Of a stretch of DNA of 64,000 bases, positions 34,930 to 44,096 are shown in pieces. A program made the translations under genes and the position numbers. The stretch spans positions 624,001 to 688,000 of the forward strand of contig NZ_JAUCFJ010000002.1 of assembly GCF_030348505.1 (NCBI RefSeq), read 5' to 3'. Under the pieces are notes generated by a model. It was not told the DNA's origin. It ran no database searches and was given only the letters and a program-made list of their open reading frames with translations. Position 1 is the first letter of the stretch; each line of letters opens with the position of its first letter. The stretch is from Lysinibacillus sp. G4S2 (GTDB lineage: Bacteria; Bacillota; Bacilli; Bacillales_A; Planococcaceae).

Positions 34930-35502
34930 ATGAGAGAAATGAAGCTTTACACAAAAACTGGCGATACGGGGAAAACAAGTCTTATAGGGGGACGTGTTGA
35001 CAAAGATAGTTTACGCGTAGAGACATATGGGGCAATTGATGAGTTAAATTCTTTTATTGGCAAGGCAGTAAGTGAATTAGATCGTGAGTTATTCAAGGAT
35101 ATTTTAATTGATTTAGAAACGATTCAGCATGAGCTTTTCGATGCAGGTGGTGACCTTGCTAACGTCATGAAGGAACGACATTATAAGCTGACAGAGCAGC
35201 CAATTGAAGTGTTAGAATCTCGTATTGATGCATTATCAGATGAAGCGCCACCATTACAGCGTTTTATTTTACCAGGTGGTGCACCAGCAGCTGCAACCTT
35301 GCACATTGCTCGCACTGTAGCGCGTCGAGCAGAGAGACAAATGGTAACGCTTATGAAGGAAATTGAAGATGTACCGACAATTGTGCAAAAGTATTTAAAC
35401 CGTCTATCGGATTATTTATTTGCGGTTGCACGAGTTGTTAATCATCGATTGAATGTTGCAGATATTGAATATATTCGAAGTGGCAATGTCTTTAAAAAAT
35501 AA
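34930..35502 (+). CDS. pduO: PduO-type cob(I)alamin adenosyltransferase
   Basis: 190 aa. N-terminal ATP-binding YTKTGDTGKTSLIGGRV, middle LNSFIGKAVSE, C-terminal RTVARRAERQMV and LNRLSDYLFAVARVVN. Makes adenosylcobalamin from cob(I)alamin and ATP. Third gene of the riboswitch operon. Its product is the cofactor needed by IcmF, encoded 9 kb downstream. AGGAGATGAGAG before the ATG. Confidence 0.92.
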   Translation: MREMKLYTKTGDTGKTSLIGGRVDKDSLRVETYGAIDELNSFIGKAVSELDRELFKDILIDLETIQHELFDAGGDLANVMKERHYKLTEQPIEVLESRIDALSDEAPPLQRFILPGGAPAAATLHIARTVARRAERQMVTLMKEIEDVPTIVQKYLNRLSDYLFAVARVVNHRLNVADIEYIRSGNVFKK

Positions 35503-35559
35503 CTTGATCTCCAAAAGCTGTGGATGACATTTGATATAGGTTGATTGTACTTTGAAGAT

Positions 35560-35630
35560 TTATCGGAACAAAATCTCATTTTATCGGAATAATTTTAGCT
35601 TTTATCGGAATAATTCAGTTTTTATCAACT
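35560..35630. repeat. Intergenic tandem array C: 21-bp units
   Basis: TTATCGGAA at 35560, 35581 and 35602 (exactly 21 bp apart), then a partial TTATCAAC at 35622. The unit is the reverse complement of that in array E (50.6 kb). Confidence 0.85.
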
Positions 35631-35658
35631 AAGATCCTACTTTGAAATCTAGCACACT

Positions 35659-35706
35659 TAAAAAAGTCGATTTGCCATCAAAAACATGATGCAAATCGGC
35701 TTTTTA
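35659..35706. terminator. Bidirectional terminator
   Basis: AAAAAAGTCGATTTGC(C)ATCA pairs with TGATGCAAATCGGCTTTTT. Confidence 0.85.
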
Positions 35707-35858
35707 AGTATCTATATACATTCAAAAGGTAGATTTATAATATAAATGAATAAATCTCTTTAGTTTTTCAATGCCCTCTAAAAAAATTCAGGGTGGCTTT
35801 TTTTCTTGTAAAATGTAAGAATATAAAATTATCAGAAATATTTCCGTTTTATGTTGAC

Positions 35859-35876
35859 TGAATGCTCACTCATTTA
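35859..35876 (+). promoter_or_regulatory. FadR-type operator upstream of fadF
   Basis: TGAATGCTCACTCATTTA fits the B. subtilis FadR operator pattern (TGAATGAnnnnTCATTCA) with two differences. It lies about 100 bp before fadF, in the likely promoter region. The likely repressor is encoded at 43335-43967 in the same cluster. Confidence 0.7.
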
Positions 35877-35978
35877 TTAGAATAGGAATATAATGATGAA
35901 ATGATGTACATTTACGTATGAGCTAGCGAATTTATCACAAAGAGAGAAATTGACGACAAATTAAAGGGGGGACCAACC

Positions 35979-38201
35979 ATGAGTCCATTACTAATTGCAA
36001 ACATTGTTCTAACAGTCGTGGTTGTGCTTTATGCAGTAGGATTGTTCTTCTATCTGTTAAAAACACGCTATAAGTATGTTCAATTGGGGAAAAAGGTTGA
36101 GTTTGATGAAAGTGTTAAAGAACGCATTCGCTATATTATGGTCAATGTGTTTGGCCAAAATAAGCTATTAAAAGATCCGAAGAGTGGTTTAATTCACGTA
36201 ATGTTCTTCTATGGATTTTTAATGGTGCAGCTAGGCGCTATTGATTTAATTTGGAAGGGGTTAGTACCTGGATCACATCTGCCACTTGGCATTTTCTATA
36301 GTGTCTTTACATTCATCCAAGAGCTTGTGGTATTAATGATTTTAGTGGCGGTTGTGTGGGCATTTTACCGTCGCTATGTAGAAAAGCTAGTACGTCTAAA
36401 ACGTGGCTGGAAAAATGGTCTTGTCTTAATTTTTATTGGCGGGTTAATGGTATCAACATTGCTTGCAAATGGTATGGGATTAATTTGGCATGGTGAAGAA
36501 CTATCATACACTGAGCCAGTAGCATCTGGTATTGCCGCTATTTTCAGCTTCCTACCAGCATCAGCAGCGGCAGTTGTGTTCTACGTGATGTGGTGGGCGC
36601 ATTTATTAATTTTACTGACATTCTTAGTGTATGTACCACAATCGAAGCACTTCCACTTGATTGTAAGTCCGATCAATGTGTACATGAATCGTTTAGATCG
36701 TACAGGTACGCTAACACCAATCGACTTTGAAGCGTTAGAAAATGCTGAAGATGAAGATGATATTCCAGCAATTGGTGTTGGACGTATTGAAGACTTTACA
36801 CAAAAACAAATGCTAGATTTATATTCTTGTGTAGAGTGTGGACGCTGTACAAATATGTGTCCAGCATCAGGAACAGGGAAGATGTTATCACCGATGGATT
36901 TAATCGTGAAGCTTCGTGATCACTTAACGTTTACAGGTGCTGTTGTGACAAAGCAAAAACCTTGGGTACCTTATCAATTCTTTGCTAATACAAAGGGGAA
37001 TCAGTTAGCAATGGCAGCTGGTGCTGAGGGCGCAGTCATTGAAGATATTTACAGCCCTTCTTTAATCGGCGATGTCATTACGGAAGAAGAGATTTGGGCA
37101 TGTACGACTTGTCGTAACTGTGAGGATCAATGTCCTGTAATGAATGAGCATGTCGATAAAATTATTGACTTACGCCGTTACTTAACGATGACTGAAGGGA
37201 AAGTAAACCCTGACGCACAACGCGCGATGACAAACATCGAACGTCAAGGCAATCCATGGGGCTTGAACCGTAAAGAAAAAGAAAACTGGCGTGACCTAGA
37301 TCCAACAATTCATATTCCGACAGTAAAAGAGCTGAAAAAATCAGGCGAGGAAATGGAATATTTATTCTGGGTAGGCTCAATGGGTGCATTTGATAATCGC
37401 TCACAAAAAATTGCTTTAGCTTTCTGTCGCTTATTAAACGAGGCAGGCGTGAAGTTTGCGATTTTAGGAAATAAAGAGAAAAACTCAGGGGATACTCCTC
37501 GTCGTTTAGGAAATGAGTTTTTATTCCAAGAGCTTGCTACAGCGAATATTGATGAATTTGAGAAAAACGACGTTAAGAAAATCGTTACAATCGATCCGCA
37601 TGCTTATAATATCTTTAAAAATGAATATCAAGATTTTGGCTGGAAGGGCGAGGTTTATCACCATACTGAGCTATTAAATGAATTGATTGATGAAAATCGT
37701 CTAGCGTTAAATTACGAAGTTCATGAAACAATTGTGTTCCACGATTCTTGTTATTTAGGTCGATATAACGATGTTTATGATGCACCACGCGAGATCCTAC
37801 GTGGTATTCCAGGTGTTAAGCTTGTGGAAATGGAGCGTAATCGTGAGACAGCAATGTGCTGTGGCGCAGGTGGCGGTTTAATGTGGATGGAAGAGCATGT
37901 CGGCAACCGTATTAACGTAGCAAGAACAGAGCAAGCTTTAGCAACTGATGCTTCAGTTATTTCTTCTGGATGTCCTTACTGTTTAACGATGCTTGAAGAT
38001 GGTACAAAGGCAAAAGAAGTTGAGGATACAATCAGTACATTCGATGTTGCAGAGCTATTAGAGCGTTCTGTGTTTGGTGAAAAAGTGAAAGCTGTCGAAG
38101 AGTCTGTTGAAGAAGCAGCGGATGTGATGGTTGAAGAAGTAGTAGCTTCTGTAGAAAATGTCGAACAAGACAAGAATGCAGAGACTAACGCAGAAAAATG
38201 A
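35979..38201 (+). CDS. fadF: FadF: membrane iron-sulfur protein, ETF:quinone oxidoreductase-type electron carrier
   Basis: 740 aa. The N-terminal third has several membrane helices of the NarI/heterodisulfide-reductase-gamma type. It is followed by two 4Fe-4S motifs, CVECGRCTNMCP (about 285) and CTTCRNCEDQCP (about 378), and two CCG domains (FHDSCYLGRYN, MCCGAGGG about 626). Thought to pass electrons from acyl-CoA dehydrogenases/ETF to menaquinone. The C-terminus carries a 50-residue acidic Val/Glu-rich tail. GGGGGG before the ATG. A FadR-type operator precedes it. Confidence 0.9.
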   Translation: MSPLLIANIVLTVVVVLYAVGLFFYLLKTRYKYVQLGKKVEFDESVKERIRYIMVNVFGQNKLLKDPKSGLIHVMFFYGFLMVQLGAIDLIWKGLVPGSHLPLGIFYSVFTFIQELVVLMILVAVVWAFYRRYVEKLVRLKRGWKNGLVLIFIGGLMVSTLLANGMGLIWHGEELSYTEPVASGIAAIFSFLPASAAAVVFYVMWWAHLLILLTFLVYVPQSKHFHLIVSPINVYMNRLDRTGTLTPIDFEALENAEDEDDIPAIGVGRIEDFTQKQMLDLYSCVECGRCTNMCPASGTGKMLSPMDLIVKLRDHLTFTGAVVTKQKPWVPYQFFANTKGNQLAMAAGAEGAVIEDIYSPSLIGDVITEEEIWACTTCRNCEDQCPVMNEHVDKIIDLRRYLTMTEGKVNPDAQRAMTNIERQGNPWGLNRKEKENWRDLDPTIHIPTVKELKKSGEEMEYLFWVGSMGAFDNRSQKIALAFCRLLNEAGVKFAILGNKEKNSGDTPRRLGNEFLFQELATANIDEFEKNDVKKIVTIDPHAYNIFKNEYQDFGWKGEVYHHTELLNELIDENRLALNYEVHETIVFHDSCYLGRYNDVYDAPREILRGIPGVKLVEMERNRETAMCCGAGGGLMWMEEHVGNRINVARTEQALATDASVISSGCPYCLTMLEDGTKAKEVEDTISTFDVAELLERSVFGEKVKAVEESVEEAADVMVEEVVASVENVEQDKNAETNAEK

Positions 38202-38285
38202 TAGTTATTGCAGAAATATTTTTGTTATCTGAAAAATATAAATTGCACAATAAATAATTGTTTTGTAGAATAAGATTAAATGGGA

Positions 38286-38315
38286 ATGGGAGTTAACTTA
38301 AAACTCCCATTTTTC
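38286..38315 (+). terminator. Intrinsic terminator between fadF and mmgA
   Basis: ATGGGAGTT / AACTCCCAT with 7-nt loop, then TTTTCAT. Confidence 0.8.
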
Positions 38316-38398
38316 ATAGCAAGAGGTCGAGCGAGCGTTCAGTCAACAGAAATGCTCTGATACTTCTTCTAGAACGTAAAACAAAAGGGGTGTTTTAC

Positions 38399-39604
38399 TT
38401 GAATAGAGCTGTAATTTTAGCAGGAGCAAGAACTGCATTTGGTAAATTTGGAGGTTCACTATCAGCATTAAGCGCAAGTGATTTAGGTGCAATCGCCATA
38501 AAAGGGGCACTTGAGAAAGCGAATATTTCGCCTGATGAAGTGAATGAAGTGATTTTAGGCTCCGTTTTACAAGGGGGACAGGGCCAAATTCCTTCAAGGC
38601 AAGCTGCAATAAAAGCAAATTTACCAATAGCGGTGAAAACAGAAACGATTAATAAGGTTTGTGCATCAGGTATGCGCGCTGTAACACTAGCTGATCAGCT
38701 AATTCGATTAGGGGACGAAGAAGTGATTATCGCTGGTGGTATGGAGTCAATGTCCAATGCACCGTATTATCTACAAAATGGTCGAACAGGCTTACGCATG
38801 GGCGATTCAACAATGGTGGATGGCATGCTATATGATGGCTTAACATGTGCCTTTGATAAGGCAAGGCCACATATGGGAAGCTACGGCAATACGACAGCGA
38901 ATGAATTTTCTTTAAGTCGTGAGGAGCAGGATGCTTGGTCTGTTCGTAGTCATGAACGTGCGCTTACAGCAATTGATAAAGGTTACTTTGCTGAGGAAAT
39001 CGTGCCTGTGGAAATTCCACAACGTAAGGGAGAGCCGCTTCAAGTCGATACAGACGAGGCACCAAGAGCTGGTACGTCAATGGAGGTACTAGCAAAACTC
39101 AGACCAGCCTTTGACAAGGGCGGAACGATTACAGCAGGTAACGCACCTGGCGTTAACGATGGTGCATGTGCCTTAGTAGTAATGAGTGAGGAACGTGCAA
39201 CGCGTGAAGGTAGGGAGCCACTTGCGGTGATTATCGGCCATGAAGAGCTTGCTATTGAGCCAGAGAATTTCCCACAAACACCGGGGCTTGTTATTAACAA
39301 GTTACTGAAAAAGACGGGTAAATCATTAGCGGACATTGATGTCATTGAAATTAATGAAGCCTTTGCAGCAGTAGCTCTTGTTAGCAAGCAACTGGCAGAT
39401 TTAGATGCTGAAAAGATCAATGTTAACGGCGGTGCAGTAGCATTAGGTCATCCGATTGGAGCATCTGGAGCACGCATTATTTTAACACTTGCACATGAAT
39501 TAAAGCGCCGTGGCGGTGGTATCGGAATTGCTGCTATCTGCTCAGGCGGAGGGCAAGGCGATGCGATTATGATCGAAGTACCAAAAACAGGGGGACATGA
39601 ATGA
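38399..39604 (+). CDS. mmgA: Acetyl-CoA C-acetyltransferase (thiolase)
   Basis: About 401 aa. Nucleophilic Cys in NKVCASGM (about 88), [24 protein letters not shown] (His) and CSGGGQGDA (second Cys). Degradative/ketolytic thiolase for the last beta-oxidation step. I choose TTG at 38399 (9 nt after AAAAGGGG); a GTG at 38390 is too close to the site. Overlaps mmgB by 4 bp. Confidence 0.92.
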   Translation: MNRAVILAGARTAFGKFGGSLSALSASDLGAIAIKGALEKANISPDEVNEVILGSVLQGGQGQIPSRQAAIKANLPIAVKTETINKVCASGMRAVTLADQLIRLGDEEVIIAGGMESMSNAPYYLQNGRTGLRMGDSTMVDGMLYDGLTCAFDKARPHMGSYGNTTANEFSLSREEQDAWSVRSHERALTAIDKGYFAEEIVPVEIPQRKGEPLQVDTDEAPRAGTSMEVLAKLRPAFDKGGTITAGNAPGVNDGACALVVMSEERATREGREPLAVIIGHEELAIEPENFPQTPGLVINKLLKKTGKSLADIDVIEINEAFAAVALVSKQLADLDAEKINVNGGAVALGHPIGASGARIILTLAHELKRRGGGIGIAAICSGGGQGDAIMIEVPKTGGHE

Positions 39605-40455
39605 TGGGTATTCAAAAGGTAATGGTTATTGGTGCAGGACAAATGGGCTCTGGCATTGCACAAGTTTGTGCACAAGCTGGCTATGATGTCAAACTGAACG
39701 ATATGAAGCAAGAATTTTTCGAGCGCGGTTTAGGGGTGATTACGAAAAACCTGACACGTGATGTCGAAAAGGGTCGTAAAACTGAGGATGAGAAGGTGGC
39801 TATTCTAGGTCGCATTAGTATGTCACTAGATTTACAGGATGCTAGTGATGTAGATATTATCATCGAGGCCGCTGTGGAAAATATGGAAGTGAAGCAATCC
39901 ATCTTTAAGCAAATTGATCAGATTGCACCGGCACATGCCATTTTAGCTACGAATACATCATCTTTACCAATTACGGAAATTGCCGCTGTTACAAATCGTC
40001 CAGAGCAAGTAATCGGTATGCACTTTATGAATCCTGTACCTGTTATGAAACTTGTGGAGATTATTAGAGGGCTAGCTACAAGTGATGAAGTCTACAAAGC
40101 CGTTGAAGACATGACAGTAAAATTATCGAAAACACCAGTGGAAGTAAATGACTTCCCAGGTTTTATTTCAAATCGTATTTTACTACCAATGATCAATGAA
40201 GCCATCTATGCACTGTATGAGGGTGTAGCATCGAAGGAAGCCATTGATGATGTGATGAAGCTTGGTATGAATCATCCAATGGGGCCTTTAACTTTAGCAG
40301 ACTTTATTGGTCTTGATACATGTCTATCCATCATGGAGATCTTACATGAGGGCTTAGGTGATAGTAAGTACAGACCTTGTCCATTGCTACGTAAATATGT
40401 GGCAGCAGGCTGGCTAGGTAAAAAATCAGGAAGAGGCTTTTACGTTTACGAATAA
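39601..40455 (+). CDS. mmgB: 3-hydroxybutyryl-CoA dehydrogenase
   Basis: 284 aa. Rossmann motif [24 protein letters not shown], catalytic His in [17 protein letters not shown], and C-terminal [12 protein letters not shown] / GRGFYVY. NAD(P)-dependent oxidation of 3-hydroxyacyl-CoA. Start overlaps the thiolase stop (GAATGATGG). Second of a mmgA-mmgB-acyl-CoA dehydrogenase series as in B. subtilis mmg operon. Confidence 0.93.
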   Translation: MMGIQKVMVIGAGQMGSGIAQVCAQAGYDVKLNDMKQEFFERGLGVITKNLTRDVEKGRKTEDEKVAILGRISMSLDLQDASDVDIIIEAAVENMEVKQSIFKQIDQIAPAHAILATNTSSLPITEIAAVTNRPEQVIGMHFMNPVPVMKLVEIIRGLATSDEVYKAVEDMTVKLSKTPVEVNDFPGFISNRILLPMINEAIYALYEGVASKEAIDDVMKLGMNHPMGPLTLADFIGLDTCLSIMEILHEGLGDSKYRPCPLLRKYVAAGWLGKKSGRGFYVYE

Positions 40456-40524
40456 TCCTATGGGGATGGGGCGATTCAAACGAAATGGAATGATACGGGA
40501 CAACATTTAGGGGTGACATTATAG

Positions 40525-41661
40525 ATGCAATTACGATTTACAGATGAACAAATAATGATGCGTGATATGGTTCGAAGTTTTGCTCAAGAAAAGATTGAAC
40601 CGTGGGTAGAGCGTATGGAAGCAGGCGAGTTTCCACGTGAGCTACTTACGCAAATGGGAGAATTAGGTTTAATGGGGATAACAACCCCAGAAGAATTAGG
40701 CGGCTCTGCGATGGATTTTACATCGTACATAATTGCTATAAATGAACTATCGAAAGTTAGTGCAGTAATGGGTGTTATTTTATCTGTACATACTTCGGTA
40801 GGAACAAACCCTATTATTTATTTTGGTAACGATGAACAGAAGAAACGTTATGTTCCAAAGCTTGCTGCAGGTGAATATTTAGGAGCATTTTGTTTAACAG
40901 AGCCTAGCGCAGGTTCTGATGCGGGCTCTCTGCAATCGAAAGCGGTGCGAGACGGGGATGAATATGTCATCAATGGTTCCAAGGTGTTTATTACAAATGG
41001 TGGAGAAGCAGATGTATATATTGTCTTTGCATCAACAGATCCTACTGCAAAAACACGCGGTATTTCAGCATTTATTGTGGAAAAGGGAACACCAGGCTTA
41101 ATCATAGGGAAAGATGAACATAAAATGGGCTTACATGGTTCACGTACAGTCCAATTAACATTTGATAACTGTCGTATTCCAGCTGCAAACCTTCTTGGGG
41201 AGGAAGGGGAAGGCTTTAAAATTGCGATGGCTAACTTAGATGTAGGACGTATTGGCATTGCTGCACAATCTTTAGGCATTGCTGAAGCAGCGCTAGAAGC
41301 AGCTACTGCTTATGCCAAAGAGCGTGTTCAATTTGGCAAACCTATTGCCGCGCAACAAGGGGTTGGCTTTAAGCTTGCTGATATGGCGACTGCTGTAGAA
41401 TCAGCAAAATTACTAGTATATCGTGCAGCGGATCTACGCTCAAAAGGGTTGCCGTGCGGAGCAGAGGCTTCCATGGCAAAACTCTTTGCCTCACGCACAG
41501 CCGTACAAACGGCAATCGAGGCGGTACAGATTTTTGGTGGTTATGGCTATACAGAAGACTACCCAGTAGAGCGTTATTTCCGTGATGCGAAGGTGACAGA
41601 AATATACGAGGGTACAAGCGAAATTCAAAAGCTAGTCATTAGTAAACATTTACTTAAATAA
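40525..41661 (+). CDS. mmgC: Acyl-CoA dehydrogenase (MmgC-like)
   Basis: 378 aa, typical short-chain/branched ACAD. FAD and substrate motifs LTEPSAGSDAG and FITNGGEAD, catalytic base Glu in IYEGTSEIQ (about 363), FGGYGYTEDYPVER. Passes electrons to ETF. Third gene of the mmgA-mmgB run, close paralogue of the next dehydrogenase. Ribosome site weak (AGGGGTGAC). Confidence 0.9.
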   Translation: MQLRFTDEQIMMRDMVRSFAQEKIEPWVERMEAGEFPRELLTQMGELGLMGITTPEELGGSAMDFTSYIIAINELSKVSAVMGVILSVHTSVGTNPIIYFGNDEQKKRYVPKLAAGEYLGAFCLTEPSAGSDAGSLQSKAVRDGDEYVINGSKVFITNGGEADVYIVFASTDPTAKTRGISAFIVEKGTPGLIIGKDEHKMGLHGSRTVQLTFDNCRIPAANLLGEEGEGFKIAMANLDVGRIGIAAQSLGIAEAALEAATAYAKERVQFGKPIAAQQGVGFKLADMATAVESAKLLVYRAADLRSKGLPCGAEASMAKLFASRTAVQTAIEAVQIFGGYGYTEDYPVERYFRDAKVTEIYEGTSEIQKLVISKHLLK

Positions 41662-41730
41662 GTCTTATGTTATGTGGTCGAAGTTGATTTTTTACGGACG
41701 ATGTCAAATGCCCAGGGAAAACCGTCAATT

Positions 41731-42097
41731 GCTCAGGGCCGCCCCGGTGAACTGCTCGGGCCCCGCGTGAAACTGCTCGGGCCAAGCGACAAATCGCTCG
41801 GATCCCGCGTGAAACTGCTCGGGTCAAGCGACAAATCGCTCGAATCCCGCGTGAAACTGCTCGGGTCAAGCGACAAATCGCTCGGGTCCCGCGTGAAACT
41901 GCTCGGGTCAAGCGACAAATCGCTCGGGTCCCGCGTGAAACTGCTCGGGTCAAGCAACAAATCGCTCGGGTCCCGCGGTGAACTGCTCAGGTCAAGCGAC
42001 AAATCGCTCGGGTCCCGAGTGAAACTGCTCGGGTCAAGCGACAAATTGCTCGGATCCCGCGTGAAACTGCTCAGGTCAAGCGACAAATCGCTCGGGT
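41731..42097. repeat. Tandem array D: 21-bp half-units in 42-bp repeats, inside the fad operon
   Basis: GCTCGGG/GCTCGGA anchors every 21 bp (e.g. 41754, 41775, 41796 ... 42069, 42090). Half-units alternate CCCGCGTGAAACT and CAAGCGACAAATC, giving about eight 42-bp repeats. GC-rich, in contrast to the surrounding coding DNA. It lies between two acyl-CoA dehydrogenase genes of the same direction, so it is likely transcribed. Confidence 0.95.
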
Positions 42098-42194
42098 CCC
42101 CAAGCAAACTAGGCAATAACCACGAAAACGATATCAAATATAAAAATCAACAGTTTAGCAAGAACAGAGTCTAATTAAAAAGGGGAAATGGACA

Positions 42195-43331
42195 ATGAAC
42201 TTTCAATTAACAGAAGAGCATGAACAATTACGTGAAATGATTCGTGATTTTGCTATTAATGAAGTGGCACCGACAGCAGCGGAACGTGACGAGAATGAAG
42301 AGTTTGATCGTGCAATTTTCGATAAAATGGCGGAGCTAGGCTTAACAGGTATTCCATGGCCAGAAGAATACGGTGGTGCAGGCTTTGATTATCTTGCATA
42401 TGTTATTGCTGTAGAAGAATTATCACGTGTATGTGCTTCAACAGGGGTAACTTTATCAGCACATACTTCGCTTGCTGGTTGGCCGATTTATAAATTCGGT
42501 AATGAAGAACAAAAACAAAAATACCTTCGTCCAATGGCAGAAGGTAAACATATCGGTGCATATGGCTTAACAGAGCCAGGGTCAGGTTCTGATGCTGGTG
42601 GCATGAAAACGTATGCGAAACTTGACGGTGATGATTATATTTTAAATGGCTCGAAAATCTTCATTACGAATGGTGGAGTAGCAGATACATATGTTGTATT
42701 TGCAGTAACGGATCCAGAAGCTAAACATGGCACAACTGCTTTTATCGTTGAAGCAGGCTTTGAAGGTTTCTCCGTAGGGAAGAAGGAGAAAAAACTAGGG
42801 ATTCGTTCATCTCCTACAACTGAAATTATTTTTGATAACTGTCGCGTTCCAAAAGAAAACATGCTTGGAGCTGAGGGAGAAGGCTTCAAAATTGCGATGA
42901 CAACACTTGATGGAGGACGTAACGGTATTGCGGCTCAAGCTGTAGGTATTGCACAAGGGGCATTGGATGCAGCAATTGAATACGGTAAAGAACGTGTACA
43001 ATTTGGTAAACCGATTACTGCTAACCAAGGTGTATCTTTTAAACTAGCGGATATGGCAACTCAAATTGAAGCATCTCGACTGCTGACATACCAAGCGGCT
43101 TGGTTAGAATCAAATGGCCTACCTTATGGTAAAGCATCTGCAATGGCGAAATTAATGGCTGGCGATACTGCGATGAGTGCAACGACTGAGGCGGTTCAAA
43201 TCTTTGGTGGATATGGTTATACAAAAGATTATCCAGTTGAGCGCTTCATGCGTGATGCAAAAATTACACAAATTTACGAAGGTACGCAAGAGATTCAACG
43301 TCTTGTAATCTCTCGTATGTTGACAAAATAA
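42195..43331 (+). CDS. acdA: Acyl-CoA dehydrogenase AcdA
   Basis: 378 aa, near-colinear with B. subtilis Acd[100 protein letters not shown]. Catalytic Glu in IYEGT. FadF and AcdA are neighbours in B. subtilis too. AAAGGGGAAATGGAC before the ATG. Followed after 3 bp by the TetR gene. Confidence 0.94.
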   Translation: MNFQLTEEHEQLREMIRDFAINEVAPTAAERDENEEFDRAIFDKMAELGLTGIPWPEEYGGAGFDYLAYVIAVEELSRVCASTGVTLSAHTSLAGWPIYKFGNEEQKQKYLRPMAEGKHIGAYGLTEPGSGSDAGGMKTYAKLDGDDYILNGSKIFITNGGVADTYVVFAVTDPEAKHGTTAFIVEAGFEGFSVGKKEKKLGIRSSPTTEIIFDNCRVPKENMLGAEGEGFKIAMTTLDGGRNGIAAQAVGIAQGALDAAIEYGKERVQFGKPITANQGVSFKLADMATQIEASRLLTYQAAWLESNGLPYGKASAMAKLMAGDTAMSATTEAVQIFGGYGYTKDYPVERFMRDAKITQIYEGTQEIQRLVISRMLTK

Positions 43332-43334
43332 CGT

Positions 43335-43967
43335 ATGACAGAAAGAGATAAAAGACCCCAAGTACAGTCAACGGTAAAAGATGAAAATCTCATCGCCATT
43401 CGTCGAGAACAAATGATAGAGGGAGCCATTAAACTATTTAAAGAAAAAGGATTTCATCGTGCCACGACGAGAGAAATCGCAAAAGCTGCAGGTTTTAGTA
43501 TCGGTACATTATATGAGTATATTCGTACAAAAGAAGATGTCCTGTATCTAGTATGTGATAGTATTTATCACCATGCGATGGAGAGACTTTCAAGTTATGA
43601 GATTAAGGCAGGAACTATAGAAGAGTTAAAAGAAATGATTCGAGAGTATTTCTTGCAAATTGATAGTATGGTTGATGAGCTGACAATCATGTATCAGGAA
43701 ACTAAAACATTGTCAAAAGAAGCACAGCGTTACGTATTTAGTAAGGAATTTGAAATGGTTGCTACTTTTGAGCGATTACTAAAACGCTGTGTGCAGTCAG
43801 GTGAAATAACGATGACGGATAAACAAATCCATTTGGCAGCAAATAACTTAGTTGTTTCTGGACAAAGCTGGGCATTCCGTAAATGGGCGCTCCACCGTCA
43901 GCACTCTATTGACGAATTTATTGAAATGCAAACAACATTGTTTATTTCAGGCATAAAGGGGTTCTAA
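43335..43967 (+). CDS. fadR: TetR-family fatty-acid degradation repressor (FadR-like)
   Basis: 210 aa. HTH REQMIEGAIKLFKEKGFHRATTREIAKAAGFSIGTLYEYIRTKEDVLY, then a C-terminal acyl-CoA-binding-type helical domain. Located directly behind acdA and 7 kb from a FadR-type operator. In B. subtilis FadR represses fad genes and is released by long-chain acyl-CoA; the same role is inferred here. No own ribosome site of note; probably coupled to acdA translation. Confidence 0.8.
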   Translation: MTERDKRPQVQSTVKDENLIAIRREQMIEGAIKLFKEKGFHRATTREIAKAAGFSIGTLYEYIRTKEDVLYLVCDSIYHHAMERLSSYEIKAGTIEELKEMIREYFLQIDSMVDELTIMYQETKTLSKEAQRYVFSKEFEMVATFERLLKRCVQSGEITMTDKQIHLAANNLVVSGQSWAFRKWALHRQHSIDEFIEMQTTLFISGIKGF

Positions 43968-43984
43968 TACGTTCCGTTAAGGGG

Positions 43985-44025
43985 TTGTCGGTAATTGCAT
44001 AGAGCGACATTGCAATTGCCGACTT
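43985..44025 (+). terminator. Intrinsic terminator of fadR
   Basis: GTCGGTAATTGCA pairs with TGCAATTGCCGAC, followed by TTTTTTTATG. Confidence 0.85.
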
Positions 44026-44096
44026 TTTTTATGAATTGAAGCTTTTTATTTAACACAAAGGTGTAATTGATTAAGGGGAGAAAGTGGGGATTTCAT

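Noticed and set aside
41654..42174. Repeat-rich frames through array D (both strands)
   Set aside because: Periodicity artefact inside a spacer; no translation signals.
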